Positions 47,385-58,564 of a DNA stretch of 64,000 nt are shown in pieces. The DNA lies in contig BCHU01000006.1 of assembly GCA_001599715.1 (NCBI GenBank), positions 186,001 to 250,000 on the forward strand. Direction: 5' to 3'. This DNA comes from Phaeotremella fagi (Eukaryota > Basidiomycota > Tremellomycetes > Tremellales > Phaeotremellaceae). The position numbers and the translations under genes were made by a program. Below the pieces are notes generated by a model. That model did not search any database. It was not told the DNA's origin and was given only the letters and a program-made list of their open reading frames with translations. Position 1 is the stretch's first letter. Every line of letters starts with the position of its first letter.

Positions 47385-49014
47385 ATGTCACCTCAAGAAC
47401 TCATCCTCTCAACCTGTTCAGCAGAATCCAGTAGCTCCACATCGACCTCAAAATCAACAGGATCGACCGGAACACCCTCAATCCATCTTCACGATCTCCT
47501 GAACTCCTCTCCAATCCATTCCTTCAAAACTTCCCTCAGTGCATTAAACTCAACTGGATATGTACAAACTTCCAACACGGGTGGTGCTGTTTTCGCAGTT
47601 CAAGAGAATAAAGCTTTAGTCAATGTTTGGGCTTGGCAGAAGGTGTGTTGATTGCGTTTTTCTTTGATAGAATTGGTATTGACAGATGCTTAGGATCAGC
47701 AACATTTGAAAATCCATTTACCGGAGAAACTGTCTTGTTTCACTATTTCACCTAATGGATTTTGGGCTGCTGGTGGATCTCCATCTGGTCATATCTACTT
47801 ATGGGAGGTTAGTTTGATCCTGCATGTTCAGAATCTGACACTAACATTAAACTAGATATCATCAGGCCTATTACTAGCATCGTTCACAGCGCATTACAGA
47901 GCCATAACGAAATTATCATTCAGCAAAGATTCACATCTTCTCCTCTCTTCATCATTAGATTCTTCAGTACATGTATTCCTAGTATCGAGATTAATCGATG
48001 ATGAAGATAATCCGGATGATCTAGGTAGTCGTGGTAAACCCTACGGAACGTTGGGTGATCATACACTCGCAATCAGAGATTTAGCTTTGGGTGTAACCGC
48101 TGGTAGTTCAGGTGGCAGATGTTGGACGGCATCTGATGACGGGACTGTCAAGGTTAGTTTTTACTCTGAAACCTTGGACTGACAATCTAGATGTGGTCGC
48201 TTCATCCACCATTCAATTTACTCGCTACATTCAATCTACCGCCCTCAGTTCTCCCCACAACATTAGCTGTAGATCCAACAGAAAGATATTTCTACGTTGG
48301 AACGTCCCAAGGCGATATATATCATGTACCGTTATTCAAAAGACGTGAAGAGTTAGGTAACAATTCGATAGAAGCCATAGAGGGTAACAATAAAGTTGAA
48401 AAGAGTGTCATAAGCATCGGGTAAATCACTTCATCAACCCTAATAAAGCTGAACTAACTGGTTCCAACAGATCCCCAATAACGGCACTATCACTATCAAT
48501 CTCCTCAACCCACTTGATAAGCGGAACATCATCTGGATCAATCAACATCCACTCCCTCCCCTCCCATCAACATCTAAGAACAATAACAATCCACAACGCC
48601 CCAATCTCCTCCATCTACACCTTACTCAAACCAGCAGACCTCATCGAATCATCTTCATCTTCATCGACAAACTCGAAATCCGATGTATGGCCGATAATCG
48701 ATATCAAACCTTTCGAACGTTTACGTGTCAAATCCAGTCATCTGAGGAGTTCTCATGATGTTCAGATAAAGTTACAACCTAGATCTAAAATCTCTCGGAT
48801 TGATGGGTTGAGATTACCCAAGACGTCAACTTTGACTTTGCTAGCGAAACAATCTATTGAGAACGGTGCAGGTCAGATTAATGACGAAACCGAATCGATA
48901 GACAAATTGCACGATGAGATCAAACGTTTGAAAACAGGTCTCGAGAAAGCGAATAAAATCAATGAAAAAATGTGGACGAGTATCGTTGATTTACGTACCA
49001 ACACCACCTCGTAG
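47385..49014 (+). CDS. IPI3: IPI3/WDR18 WD-repeat protein of the Rix1 complex
   Basis: Multi-exon gene from ATG 47385-47387 (MSPQELILSTCSAES). WD repeats are seen throughout: CFTISPNGFWAAGGSPSGHI with YLWE, ASFTAHYRAITKLSFSKDSH, LSSSLDSSVHVFLVSRLI, CWTASDDGTVKMWSLHPPF, LISGTSSGSINIHSLPSHQH. The end is a charged coiled coil (DKLHDEIKRLKTGLEKANKI). The propeller plus C-terminal helix, and the phrase SGLLLASFTAHYRAITKL, match Ipi3/WDR18. This is the component of the Rix1-Ipi1-Ipi3 complex for late pre-60S maturation with the Rea1 ATPase. Its stop is only 41 bp from that of the convergent U2SURP gene. It is divergent from ELP1. Confidence 0.88.
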
Positions 49015-49055
49015 AACATAACATGTAGACCAACTTGATATGCATTTTGTAACGA

Positions 49056-51918
49056 TTACATCGCCTCTCCATCTAAATCCTCATCTTCTTGATCCATATC
49101 CATCGCCTCACCGTCCAAATCCTCCATAGCCTCACCATCAAGATCCTCCATAGCTTCTCCATCTAAATCTTCATCTCCATTACCGCCGTCCATAACCTCT
49201 CCATCCAAATCTTCATCACCTGCTTTCACCGAGGGCACAATGACACTAGAAGCGGAAAGAGGAACGAAGGAAGACTTGAATCCTGATTTCCTAAATTTGA
49301 CTTCCTCTTTCTTCTCAGGTAATTTCTGTTCCACAACTTCCACATCAACAGGTTGAGCTTTCTTGTATAAATCATCGAGAGTCTTGGTTCCATCAAGTAA
49401 ATCTCGAAGAGTGTCACTGACATCGGGATTGAATACGATCCTGAAGTCGTTCTCAGTTGAAATCCCCGAAACATTGGGTGAACATACCATCTCTCCCAAA
49501 TTGTCAGAACAGCAACTACCTGTTGTTTGAATACGTCCGCACTAATCTTTCCCGAATATGCTAATAGACTAGCATAAACTCCTGAGAGATGGGCAAAGAT
49601 CTTTGGAAGTGATAATTCGAATGCTTGACGATATTTCCAAACGTTAGGTAGTGATGATGCCTAAGGGGCATTAATATCAAATGACGATACCTGTTTTAAA
49701 CGAAAGAACTCACTGAATTATGTAGTATATCGGATATCAAATGCAATCTAGCTATTTTCCTTGGGACAGGTGTGTTATCAAGTTTTAAACTTTGGCAAAT
49801 GATTTCGGTAACCTATCCAACGTGAGTTTCAAACCCTTAACAAGATTCGTGAACCAGCTCACCTCCTCAGCAGCTTCCGCACGTTTCATAGCGAATTCCA
49901 TAGCTCTAGCTATCTCCACACGTTTTCCTGACATTGCACGTAAAATAGCTTCCAGCCTTTTTCGCGCCAATTTGCCAAGTTTACCTTTGGCTGTTCGTTC
50001 TTTCTCTGAATCTTCTGCCGAATCTGATGAAAAGAGAGAGGCGTATCCCTGTGCCGTTTCAGTCAGCAAAAAGATTGAATTGGGATTAGGGTAAGAAAAC
50101 ATACGGTATCCTCGAATTCCTCTGGTGGTGGAGTGGGGATTCTATATTTCCTATCTAGAGATGATTTGTAGAGATGATAGTCGGGTAACTAGAATCATAA
50201 GCTTTCTTTTTACTTTGAAAACGAAAGTAGTGACTTACCGACTCATCAAACAAAAATTTAAATTTTTCATTATCCTTCTCTCGATTTTTCAGCAAATCTT
50301 CAAAAGATTTCCCATGCTCTTTAACACGACTGACTACCGCTTTAATAAACTTTTCCTGCTCGTCAGGAACAGTCGATAACCATTTCTGTCTTGCACTGAG
50401 TTTTTTCGGTGGTGGTGTTCTTGACCTCGATGACGAGTCAGATTCCGAATCTGAAGGAAATGACTTTTTGCGCGATTTCTTTGGAGGTGATCTTGAACGA
50501 GATGATGATGAAGTAGAGCGATCTCTTCTTTTATGACTTGACTTTCTTTGTGGTGATCTAGATCTGGACCTTGATCTACCTCTTCGTGATTCTGATGGTC
50601 AGCCGTGGCCATACTAATAACTTACCATAGATTGCTTTTTGTGGGATTGAAATCGCTTTTCCCCAACCTACTCTGAGTGCATTGCCTCCCCATTCCAACC
50701 CATCATATTCTTTCAGACATCGCTCAGCATCAGGTCTTTTCATAAAGGACACAAATCCAGTTAAAGTCTTGCCACGACCCCCAAACGCTCCACCGTCATC
50801 ATCACCACGAGCTATAGCTTATGAGCGTCCATGCAACCCGCTTTTTCCGATGTACTCACGCCACATTATCTTCACCGTTCCAACATCCCCCATCTTAGCG
50901 AAGAATAACCCAAAACTCTCCTCAGTGATGTTTGAGGGTAGATTTGACTAATAGTCAGTTCCGTATACGAAGGGCAAACTCACGATAAACAGATTGGTTG
51001 ACTGAATCCACATTAGTCAAGTGTACAATCTGGAAGTGCTGATCACTCACCTCATCCTCAGTCGGTCTTCTTCCACCTTTCTCACGTTCAAAAGCAGCCA
51101 AAGCAGAAACAGAAGACCCCTCCACTAAAACCATCCATCAACATAATCCTCTCCAAAACCACAAACCCAAACCTACATTTAGCAGCATGACCCAATCTAG
51201 CTTCTCTAGCAATCTGATCCCTACCTCATCAGCTTGAAACCCTAAGCTTTAAACCTACCGTTTGATCTCTTCAAGAAATGAATCCATAGCTCTTTTACCC
51301 TTGGGTTTAGGTCCGGGAGGTGGAGATGGTATTCTAGGTTTGAACGCAGCAACAGGGGGCTATTTTTTATTCAATAAAGTGCTTAGGATGGATGAAAGGA
51401 AGCTTACCCTCGAATAACCCATTGCAGCAGGACCTCTAGGTGGACCAGAGGGTATAGCCTGAACAGGCTGTTGATAACTCCCTCCACCAGCTCTGACAAA
51501 TCCACCACCAGGTCCTATAGGTCTACCTCTGAATCCATTATATCCACCAGAGGAAGTGGAGCCTTGAGTATTGGTATCAGGTCCATCGAAAGCTTCTGCG
51601 TATTCTGCCATTACCAAAGCAGCAGCTCTGTTTCTTTATCAGCTTCAAATCGATTTAAGAATGGATTGGTTAACTGACTTCTCTTCTTCTATACGTTTCT
51701 TCTCTTCTGCTTCTCTCTCGAGATCTTTTTTCGTCTTTTTAGTATTTCCCATAGCGAAGGTTTTGGTTTTCAGGGGGTTCAACTCGATAACTTTCTGCTT
51801 TGGATTGAGAATCGGTCGGGTTTGAAAGAAAGACGATTTAACTTACTCTACTACTCCCACCTTCATCTTCACCTTCTGAATCTGAACCCCATTTGGATAA
51901 ATCCAATTTTCTCGACAT
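49056..51918 (-). CDS. U2 snRNP-associated SURP protein (U2SURP/SR140)
   Basis: Multi-exon gene from ATG 51916-51918 (MSRKLDLSKWGSDSEGEDE). Domain order is typical. A disordered Gly-rich N-terminus comes first, then an RRM (TNLFVANLPSNITEESFG, FFAKMGDVGTVKIMWPRGDD, LTGFVSFMKRPDAERCLKEY, ALRVGWGKAI). An RS/Ser-rich linker follows, then a SURP motif (EKFIKAVVSRVKEHGKSFED, KFKFLFDE). A CID/RPR domain comes next (RKIARLHLISDILHNS, SLPNVWKYRQAFELSLPKIF). The tail ends in tandem EDLDGEAM repeats. SR140 associates with the U2 snRNP and acts in early spliceosome assembly and alternative splicing. The start MSRKLDLSKWGSD also fits. An acidic repeat rather than an RS tail ends the protein. Confidence 0.9.
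49059..49213 (-). repeat. Tandem EDLDGEAM-coding repeat in U2SURP C-terminus
   Basis: About five near-identical units of roughly 24-27 bp encode ED-LDGEAM, some separated by short acidic inserts (DGGNGD, DMDQED). The repeat reads directly up to the stop codon. Confidence 0.85.
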
Positions 51919-52079
51919 GGTTGATATGTTGTTGTTGATATTTTGAAATAAAGATGAAAGTTATTGGACATCAAGAAACCAGGATTGAAGATTTCGAACC
52001 ACGTGGCGGAGAAGAATGAATAAATGAGAATATAGAGGTATCTACCGAGACTATCAACCATCACCCAGACATCAGAGAA
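51919..52079. promoter_or_regulatory. Divergent promoter, U2SURP / PIP30-like, with CCACGTGG
   Basis: Only 161 bp between start codons. CCACGTGG lies at 51999-52006 within ACCACGTGGCGGAG, very close to ACCACGTGGCAGAG in the FZO1/EMC3 promoter. Confidence 0.55.
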
Positions 52080-52972
52080 ATGACAATGGATCCAAAACTA
52101 GCAGCAGAGCTACTGGCTAAATCAACAGGAGCCTCAGGATCCGGTACCATATCGTCCAGATTCGAATCTCAAGATTCGATAGATCAAGCGAAAGCTCAAC
52201 AAGCTGAAGAATGGAAAGCAGCTTATGCGAGGTAAGACAGTGAATTTTCTTTCATCATTCCCTCGGTCATACTGATAAAGGTACATTTTAGGATAGGTCA
52301 AGAACCCCCAAAACAAGATACTGAGGCTGTTCATGATGGAAGGACGTTATTTGAGGTATGTGACGTCTTCATCTTAGTGGGAGCCGAATTAAAACTTCCA
52401 AAATAGAGATTACAAAGTCAGAAAGTAAGTTCTTTCAAAATCAACATGGAAACAGGAAATATCATGATTGATCATTATCACTGGAGTAGGATATGAAAAA
52501 GGAAGAATGGGACGATAAAATGAAATTAGGGAATCAATATCGAGGTCTCGAAACGGAGGAACTAGCCTTTCTAGCTGAAAAGGCTAGAGAACGCAAAGCG
52601 GCGGAAAAACTGATTGAACAAGCTGAAAACGATGAAGTTAGAGAGTATAGAGAGTGAGTCAGAACTTTTTGGTTTGTTTGGGGATATCGTGTGATTGACG
52701 ATGATTTGGTGGGTAGGAGATTGGCAGCTAAAAACGCTAAAAGTGTCGCTTTGCCTCCTTCGCTTCCTTCTTCTATTGCACCGTCGATTGGGAGTGTTAA
52801 GAAATTACCACCTAAAGCTGTTAAGAAGGATGTCAAATCTTTGTTGAAAGGGGTTGTTGTGAAAAAGAAACCTAAAGTCGATGGTGACAAAACTACGGCT
52901 ACGCCTGTGGTAGGTGAAAAACGGGCAGCAGAAGAAGTAAAGGGTGATGAAGAGAAGAAACGTAAATTATAG
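52080..52972 (+). CDS. PIP30/FAM192A (NIP30)-domain protein
   Basis: Multi-exon gene; ATG at 52080-52082, with a second in-frame ATG two codons later (MTMDPKLAAELLAKS). The N-terminal NIP30 block is clear: DGRTLFERLQSQKDMKKEEW, DDKMKLGNQYRGLETEELAF. A charged coiled coil follows (LAEKAREREAKAAEKLIEQ region), then a Lys-rich tail with LLKGVVVKKKPKV and EEKKRKL, resembling nuclear localisation signals. In animals this family (PSME3IP1) binds the nuclear proteasome activator PA28gamma. In a fungus the partner is uncertain. Its stop is 62 bp from that of convergent DPH5. Confidence 0.83.
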
Positions 52973-53034
52973 AGTGCAGCAACTGAACCAATGATGACAT
53001 CCAATTCATTGTAATTATAAATGTAAAAAATGTA

Positions 53035-54158
53035 TTAATGACCCTCTCTAACAACGCCATAAACTTTTTCACCAACCGTCCACCAATTACCACTCTCACC
53101 ACCGATAGCGAAACGACCAGCAAATTCCAATTCCAAAGGATGAACTCGTTTACCAACAATAACCAAACTATGTAATGGCCCTCCGAAATCTTCTTCAGTT
53201 AATTGTGAGAGTTCTTCTAAAGTACCTGAAATGATTTTTTGGGTTGGAGTCCCAATTCTAGAGAGTGACATTGCCAATGTTGTTTTGGGGTCGTTAATTG
53301 AATCAGATGATTCTGGATATCTTTCGTTTTCTGTCAACAAGATTTGCTGGATTGCTGTATGGGGATTCATGAATCTTGGAGGTTCATAAATGAGTCGACC
53401 TCTATATAAATGAACTATCAGTACCAATCCACGAAAGAACTCTAAATTGTTTTTAGAAAAAAATCACCAACCTAGCCATATTCTCTTCACTCTGTTCCCT
53501 AACTTTAATATCAAGTAACACCAAAGTATGCATCCCAATCTTCAAATTCTCTTCTAACCTATCATACCAACTTCCAGGAGTCCAAGTTTCCGTATAAAAA
53601 GGTAAAGAAATCGATTGACCGAAATTATAAAGTTGTAAACCGGTTGAACCTAACGCGGTCAATATCGATGCATTATGAATGGTTTGAGTTGGGATATTGA
53701 GATTTTGAGCACGTAATAGAAGATCAGTATGGGTAGTCGCTCTACATCTTATCAGTTCACTGTACAACAGTTCAATAGAATGTTGATCTTACCCTAATGG
53801 ATCTCCTACTACCAAAAAAGCTATATCGACTGTATCGGCGTTTTTCAAGATTTCATCAGATTCCATCTCTACCATCTCACGAGTTGCCGTGATGACTGGA
53901 CGACCGTAGAATGCTTCCTATAAACTTGATTAGGGCATGTCATCAAAGGCTGTGGAGACATACCAATTTATCTTTTTCAACCATGAGAATACTCGTATAA
54001 GCCTCCAGGTAAACTCTTTCACATTTTTTTACTGCCTGGTCATGTCAAATATCAGTGAAAACCATCCAATCGTTTTAAAAGAAATTGGTAATCACCTCTA
54101 ACCCTTTGACTGTGATATCTTTCTCATCACTCAGACCTAACCCTATAACGTATAACAT
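53035..54158 (-). CDS. DPH5: Diphthine synthase DPH5
   Basis: Multi-exon gene from ATG 54156-54158 ([19 protein letters not shown]). It is a SAM-dependent methyltransferase of the tetrapyrrole-methylase fold. Seen blocks: [110 protein letters not shown], and the C-terminal [20 protein letters not shown]5 methylates the modified histidine of translation elongation factor eEF2 on the way to diphthamide, in the cytoplasm. The length (about 290 residues) and N-terminus match the family, and no key block is missing. Confidence 0.94.
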
Positions 54159-54535
54159 TGTGTCGAATAGATTTATATGAAGAAGAGTTGAATTTAATCG
54201 TTACAATTCAAAGGCATTCAACTTTTTTAAATATTTTTTGATACCGCTTTGTTATCTTATCATTCTTCGACCCCACTGTTCAGAACTGCGTTCAACAGCA
54301 TACTCATACATAAGAGTAATCCATACGAAGTCTGAATATCATGAATACCAACACCGCAGTCCAGACTATGAAATAAAAGATGAAAATTCAGACCACTAAT
54401 GCGAAGCAGAGTAAAATACAACAAATGGAACAAAGCACCGAAATAGATGTTGGAGATTACAAATTATGATACAATTTTCAAAGATTACTTGATAATTTTT
54501 TCATCGAATATGAATTAAAGAATCAACCATCATTC
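54159..54535. other. Intergenic, 377 bp
   Basis: DPH5 promoter and 3' flank of the TKL kinase gene. AT-rich, no distinct element recognised. Confidence 0.45.
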
Positions 54536-57500
54536 CTACAACTCCCCGATAAGAGTTTCTAGATCGGTAACGACATCTGTCATAGTTGGACGTTCGTTAG
54601 GATCTTGATGCCACATCCTTTCCATTAGATTAACAGGTTCAGCACCCCAATGTTTTCGTAAACCTGTCACAGGTGGTCTACGATGTTTAGAACCAACAGC
54701 GTCATAAATGTAATGTTCGTTATGACCTTCCCAAGGGTATTTCTTTGGATACTAATCAGTACAGTCTCGACTGGAAAGGTGGAATGGATCTACCTTTTCA
54801 CCTATCCACCCTGACATCATTTCCCAATATACCATCCCAGCAGAGAAGACATCAACTTTATAATCATATCTCGGTGCTGGATGCCATAGTTCTGGAGCTT
54901 GCCAATTGACAGTACCGACTAAAGAGCGGATCATGGATCTGGTTGAATGTTTAACACGAGCAAGACCGAAATCACCGACTTTGGCAACTCCTTGACGATT
55001 GATCAGGATGTTTGAGGATTTACACTGAGTGAGTCGATCGATCAGTACAACATCTAAAAAAACGGATCCAACTTACATCTCTGTGAATGATTGATGGTTT
55101 TCTCAAATGAAGATATTCCAATCCTTTCGCTATATCCAACATGATGCCCAACTAGACGAGGTCAGTGTAATCTCAGAGACGAACATACCAGTCGTTTAAG
55201 TGGTGGACAAGGGACGTTACGCTAGACAAAACGATTAGCATTGATATAACCAGAAATCCAAATAAGTGACTTACAATATAATCAAACAAATCCCCATTCT
55301 CACATAATTCACTGACAAGCATGCAGGGAATCTGAGAAGAATCCTCTGGTATACAAATTCCGCGCTTAAAGATTAGCTAAGTCGTTGGGAATCACTTACG
55401 AAGCGGACAATATTTGGATGATCAAACTCAGCAAGTAAAGTCAGTTCCCTGATATCCACTAGAGATATTCGTCAGTTGTGAACTACGTTTGTGCCTCCCA
55501 ACTCACTCTCGGAGAGATGACCTCTGAACTCAGAAATGGCAACCTTTCTTCCACGATATTTACCAATAAACACACTATCAAGATTCGTCAACACTCTTAT
55601 CACGAAATGTTGTCGTAATCTCAACTCACTCTTTAAAACCCCCACTCCCAATTTTCTCAAGTTTCTGAAGCTGACCAGGTTTGATCATCGAATCTTCCAA
55701 GCCCAATTCAGATAAATCCAAACCAAGTTCTTGATCTTGAGCAGCAGTCTTTGCAGATTCCTCATCCGAATGTGGAGGAGTAGCAGGATCCGTGACATGT
55801 ATATGATCTCTCAACAGCACCGGGGTGATTTTACCGTCAACATGAACGTTTGATGCGACAGCGTGAATGATTTTGGGTTTTTGTTTGGATCGTTTGTTGT
55901 TCTTTTTAGAGGAATTTGGGCGAGCTGTGGCTTGGGACGATACTGAGGCTGTATCTGTTGTTTCATTTTCGTCTCGCTGTGGATGATTAGTTTGTAATTG
56001 TAGATAGGATACACAACTTACCCATTCAATCAATGCTTTAGCCAGTTGAGGTTTAGTTCCTCCAACCTCTATACCTCTGGCTTCACACATAATGACAAGT
56101 TCATCACGAAGTAATCGAGTTAGAGAAGATACAGTCGCAGAAGCCAGATAATCATCTGAATCATTAGCCTCAATCACCCAGCCCTTCACTCACCATCTTC
56201 AAACTTGGCATCATCCTCTTCATCTTCATCATCGTCATCAACTTCCTCTTCGTCCTCATCAACCTCCATATCATCATCGTCGATAGCTTCTTGACGAAGT
56301 TTCGCTTTCCTCGCACTACGTGATTGCAGTCTCCCGAACGCTTTACCAGATCTCGTCATTGAAATTTCAACCTCCTCGGAAGGGGTATCAGGAGGTGCCG
56401 ATAACGAAGAACTTGAGTACGTGTTGTAGGAATCAGTTATTGGAGGCGGTGTACTTGGTGAACCGTTTTGAGCTCGTAACTGAGCTCTTGTCAAAGGACG
56501 ATGCGGTTCTTCATCAACTTCCATATCTTCTTCCATCAATTTCTGACGTGAAGTACCTGAGTTTCTAGTACTTCTTCTACTGCTCATTGAACTATCTGAT
56601 GCAGGTGGTCGATCAGAATCGACGGACACAGTGTCGTCGTCATCATCCTCGACGTCAGCTTCAACTTCACTTGACATAGCTCGAACAAGACTTGAGCGAT
56701 GTGATCGTAGACGCTGAATGATAGGTGTAGCCCTGACATTGTTATCGTCTTCGTCGTCGACCGTGTCGTCCTCTTCCACATCACCGTCCTCATCTTCACT
56801 ATCAACTTGCGTCTCTCCATCAGCAGATGATTGCCTACGGAACATGACGCGAGCCTTTCTTTGGCGAGCAGGGGTAAACCCTCGAGGTCCAGCTTGACGA
56901 CGAATTCTTTGTGATGCTTGTCTACGAGGTGGGTTCTCTTCAGAAGCGTCGGTTGTTGTGTATGAAGACGATCGACGGTCTCGACTAAGGTACACGGTAA
57001 GCAATCATCGAGATTTCGGGGAAAGGAGACTTACGCAGGTTTAGCGCGTTGACCATTTTGACGGAAAAGTTTTCGACCAGTTCTTGATCTTTCAGCTGAT
57101 CTGTTACCTTCAGGTCGACGAGCTCGTGATCGTGTACGCGGTGCTCGAGGTGTATCAGAAGTATCTCGAGTTGGTCGATGTGAAGACGAAGACGTTGTTG
57201 GGGATATCGGTATAGAATTTGAAGCACTACGAAGTCGCTTGGGCTCAAACGCTGGACCAAGAGATTTAGGGGAAGGAAGTGGTGATCGAGATGAGTTGCG
57301 CTGAATACTGTCAGACCGCGTCTATAGATCGACTTACAGCTTCGATTAAACCGTCAACCAATTCTTTTTTACCCATTCCCGCACCGTCATCATCTTCAGT
57401 GGTATTATCTTCATCATCACTAGTCCACATTCCCGCTACTTTCCATAATCTGATAAGTTCAGCTTTGAGTAATCGTTGCAAAGCACTAGCCGGGGCATCT

Positions 57501-58089
57501 TCGATTAAATGTTGATCACCTAAACAATCAGTGAATGATACAGCAACGATCACGTACTTTCTGCAATGAATTCTGGTTCTTCTTCCAATTCAATCCAGCT
57601 ATCAGAGTCTCTAGTGTCGTCGCTCCCAACAGGACTCCTTCCCCTCTTCCTTTTCCTGGGACTAGATTCGTCCTCTTCATAATCTTCAACTTCAAGTACC
57701 CGTAACCGTCCTTTCCCCTTGACTCTACCGTCATCAGTCACACCTTTCCTTTTAACGTTTCCATTGAGGTGAATACCGTTATTTCTGACTTTGTTGATAA
57801 GTTGTTGACCGACTTCACTACTTAACGGTGTAAGTGGTCTCCGTCTCTTGTTGACATTTGAATTCGAGCTTTCAGGTGGATACGCATCTTCCTCATCATC
57901 ATCGTCATCTTCCGTATTTTCTTTTTCAGTATCTGAAGCATCGATAGGTCGTCCAGTTGGGAAAGACAAAGGTCCAATCCTACGTTTCTTATTATGTCTA
58001 ACCAGCTGACGATGTTTTAATGGAGTTAACCCTTTTCTTGGAGACGAAACAGCAAATGAACGTGTACGAGTTCGAGGTAAATGAGTCAT
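54536..58089 (-). CDS. SAP-SAP-TKL protein kinase, nuclear-type acidic N-terminus
   Basis: One long multi-exon gene of roughly 1,000 residues, from MTHLPRTRTRSFAVSS to the stop at 54536-54538. The splice joins I checked keep the frame from end to end. The N-terminal part is basic and acidic low-complexity (KKRRIGPL, DDDDDEED, KRKRGRSPVG). Two SAP-like motifs are seen: SALQRLLKAELIRLWKVAGM ... GMGKKELVDGLIEA, and SSLTRLLRDELVIMCEARGI ... GGTKPQLAKALIEW. The C-terminal ~270 residues form a tyrosine-kinase-like (TKL) kinase: IGSGGFKDVF glycine loop, IIHRDCKSSNILI, VGDFGLARV, GTVNWQAPELWH, and DPNERPTMTDVV. HRD, DFG and APE are intact, but the VAIK lysine is replaced (KVAISEFRG). Substrates unknown; DNA-bound nuclear kinase is inferred. 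Confidence 0.82.
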
Positions 58090-58564
58090 TGTTGATTAAA
58101 GTGTTTTTCGATTTGGAGTTTATGTAGTGATTTTTGGTTCGTTTTGGGAGTGACCTTTACAGTTACTTGAGTACAGTCTGAGAATGTTACAGCCTTATTG
58201 GGAAGGCGCGACGTTGAATGATATGGAATATTATTGTATCTTGACGAATAGTTGATCAATTTTTATAGCTTTAGGCTTGAAATGATGATAGGACACTCCC
58301 ATTTCATTCTATGAGGTTGAATGAGGGGGTTATAACACGATCAAGAGAGATATTAGAGAGTTAAGAGATGGAAAATTGAAGAATTCCAATGTTAGGGGAG
58401 GAAATGGTTGACTCGCTTATCAATCGAGGGTAAAAATGACGTGTAGCAGGGCCCAGACATAGTATTACGTAATCTGTTTCCTCCACCTCCTACACCAACT
58501 TGAACTTCTTATCTGAATTTCTTACCAAAAATTCGATAAAACAAGTCAGAAAAACCGAATCAAA
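58090..58564. promoter_or_regulatory. Divergent promoter, TKL kinase / DRG1
   Basis: 475 bp between divergent starts, AT-rich near both genes. I see no CACGTG site and no shared 14-mer here. Confidence 0.45.

Noticed and set aside
52534..53004. 156-codon minus-strand ORF
   Set aside because: It is the antisense shadow of the PIP30-like gene, whose NIP30 block is clear.
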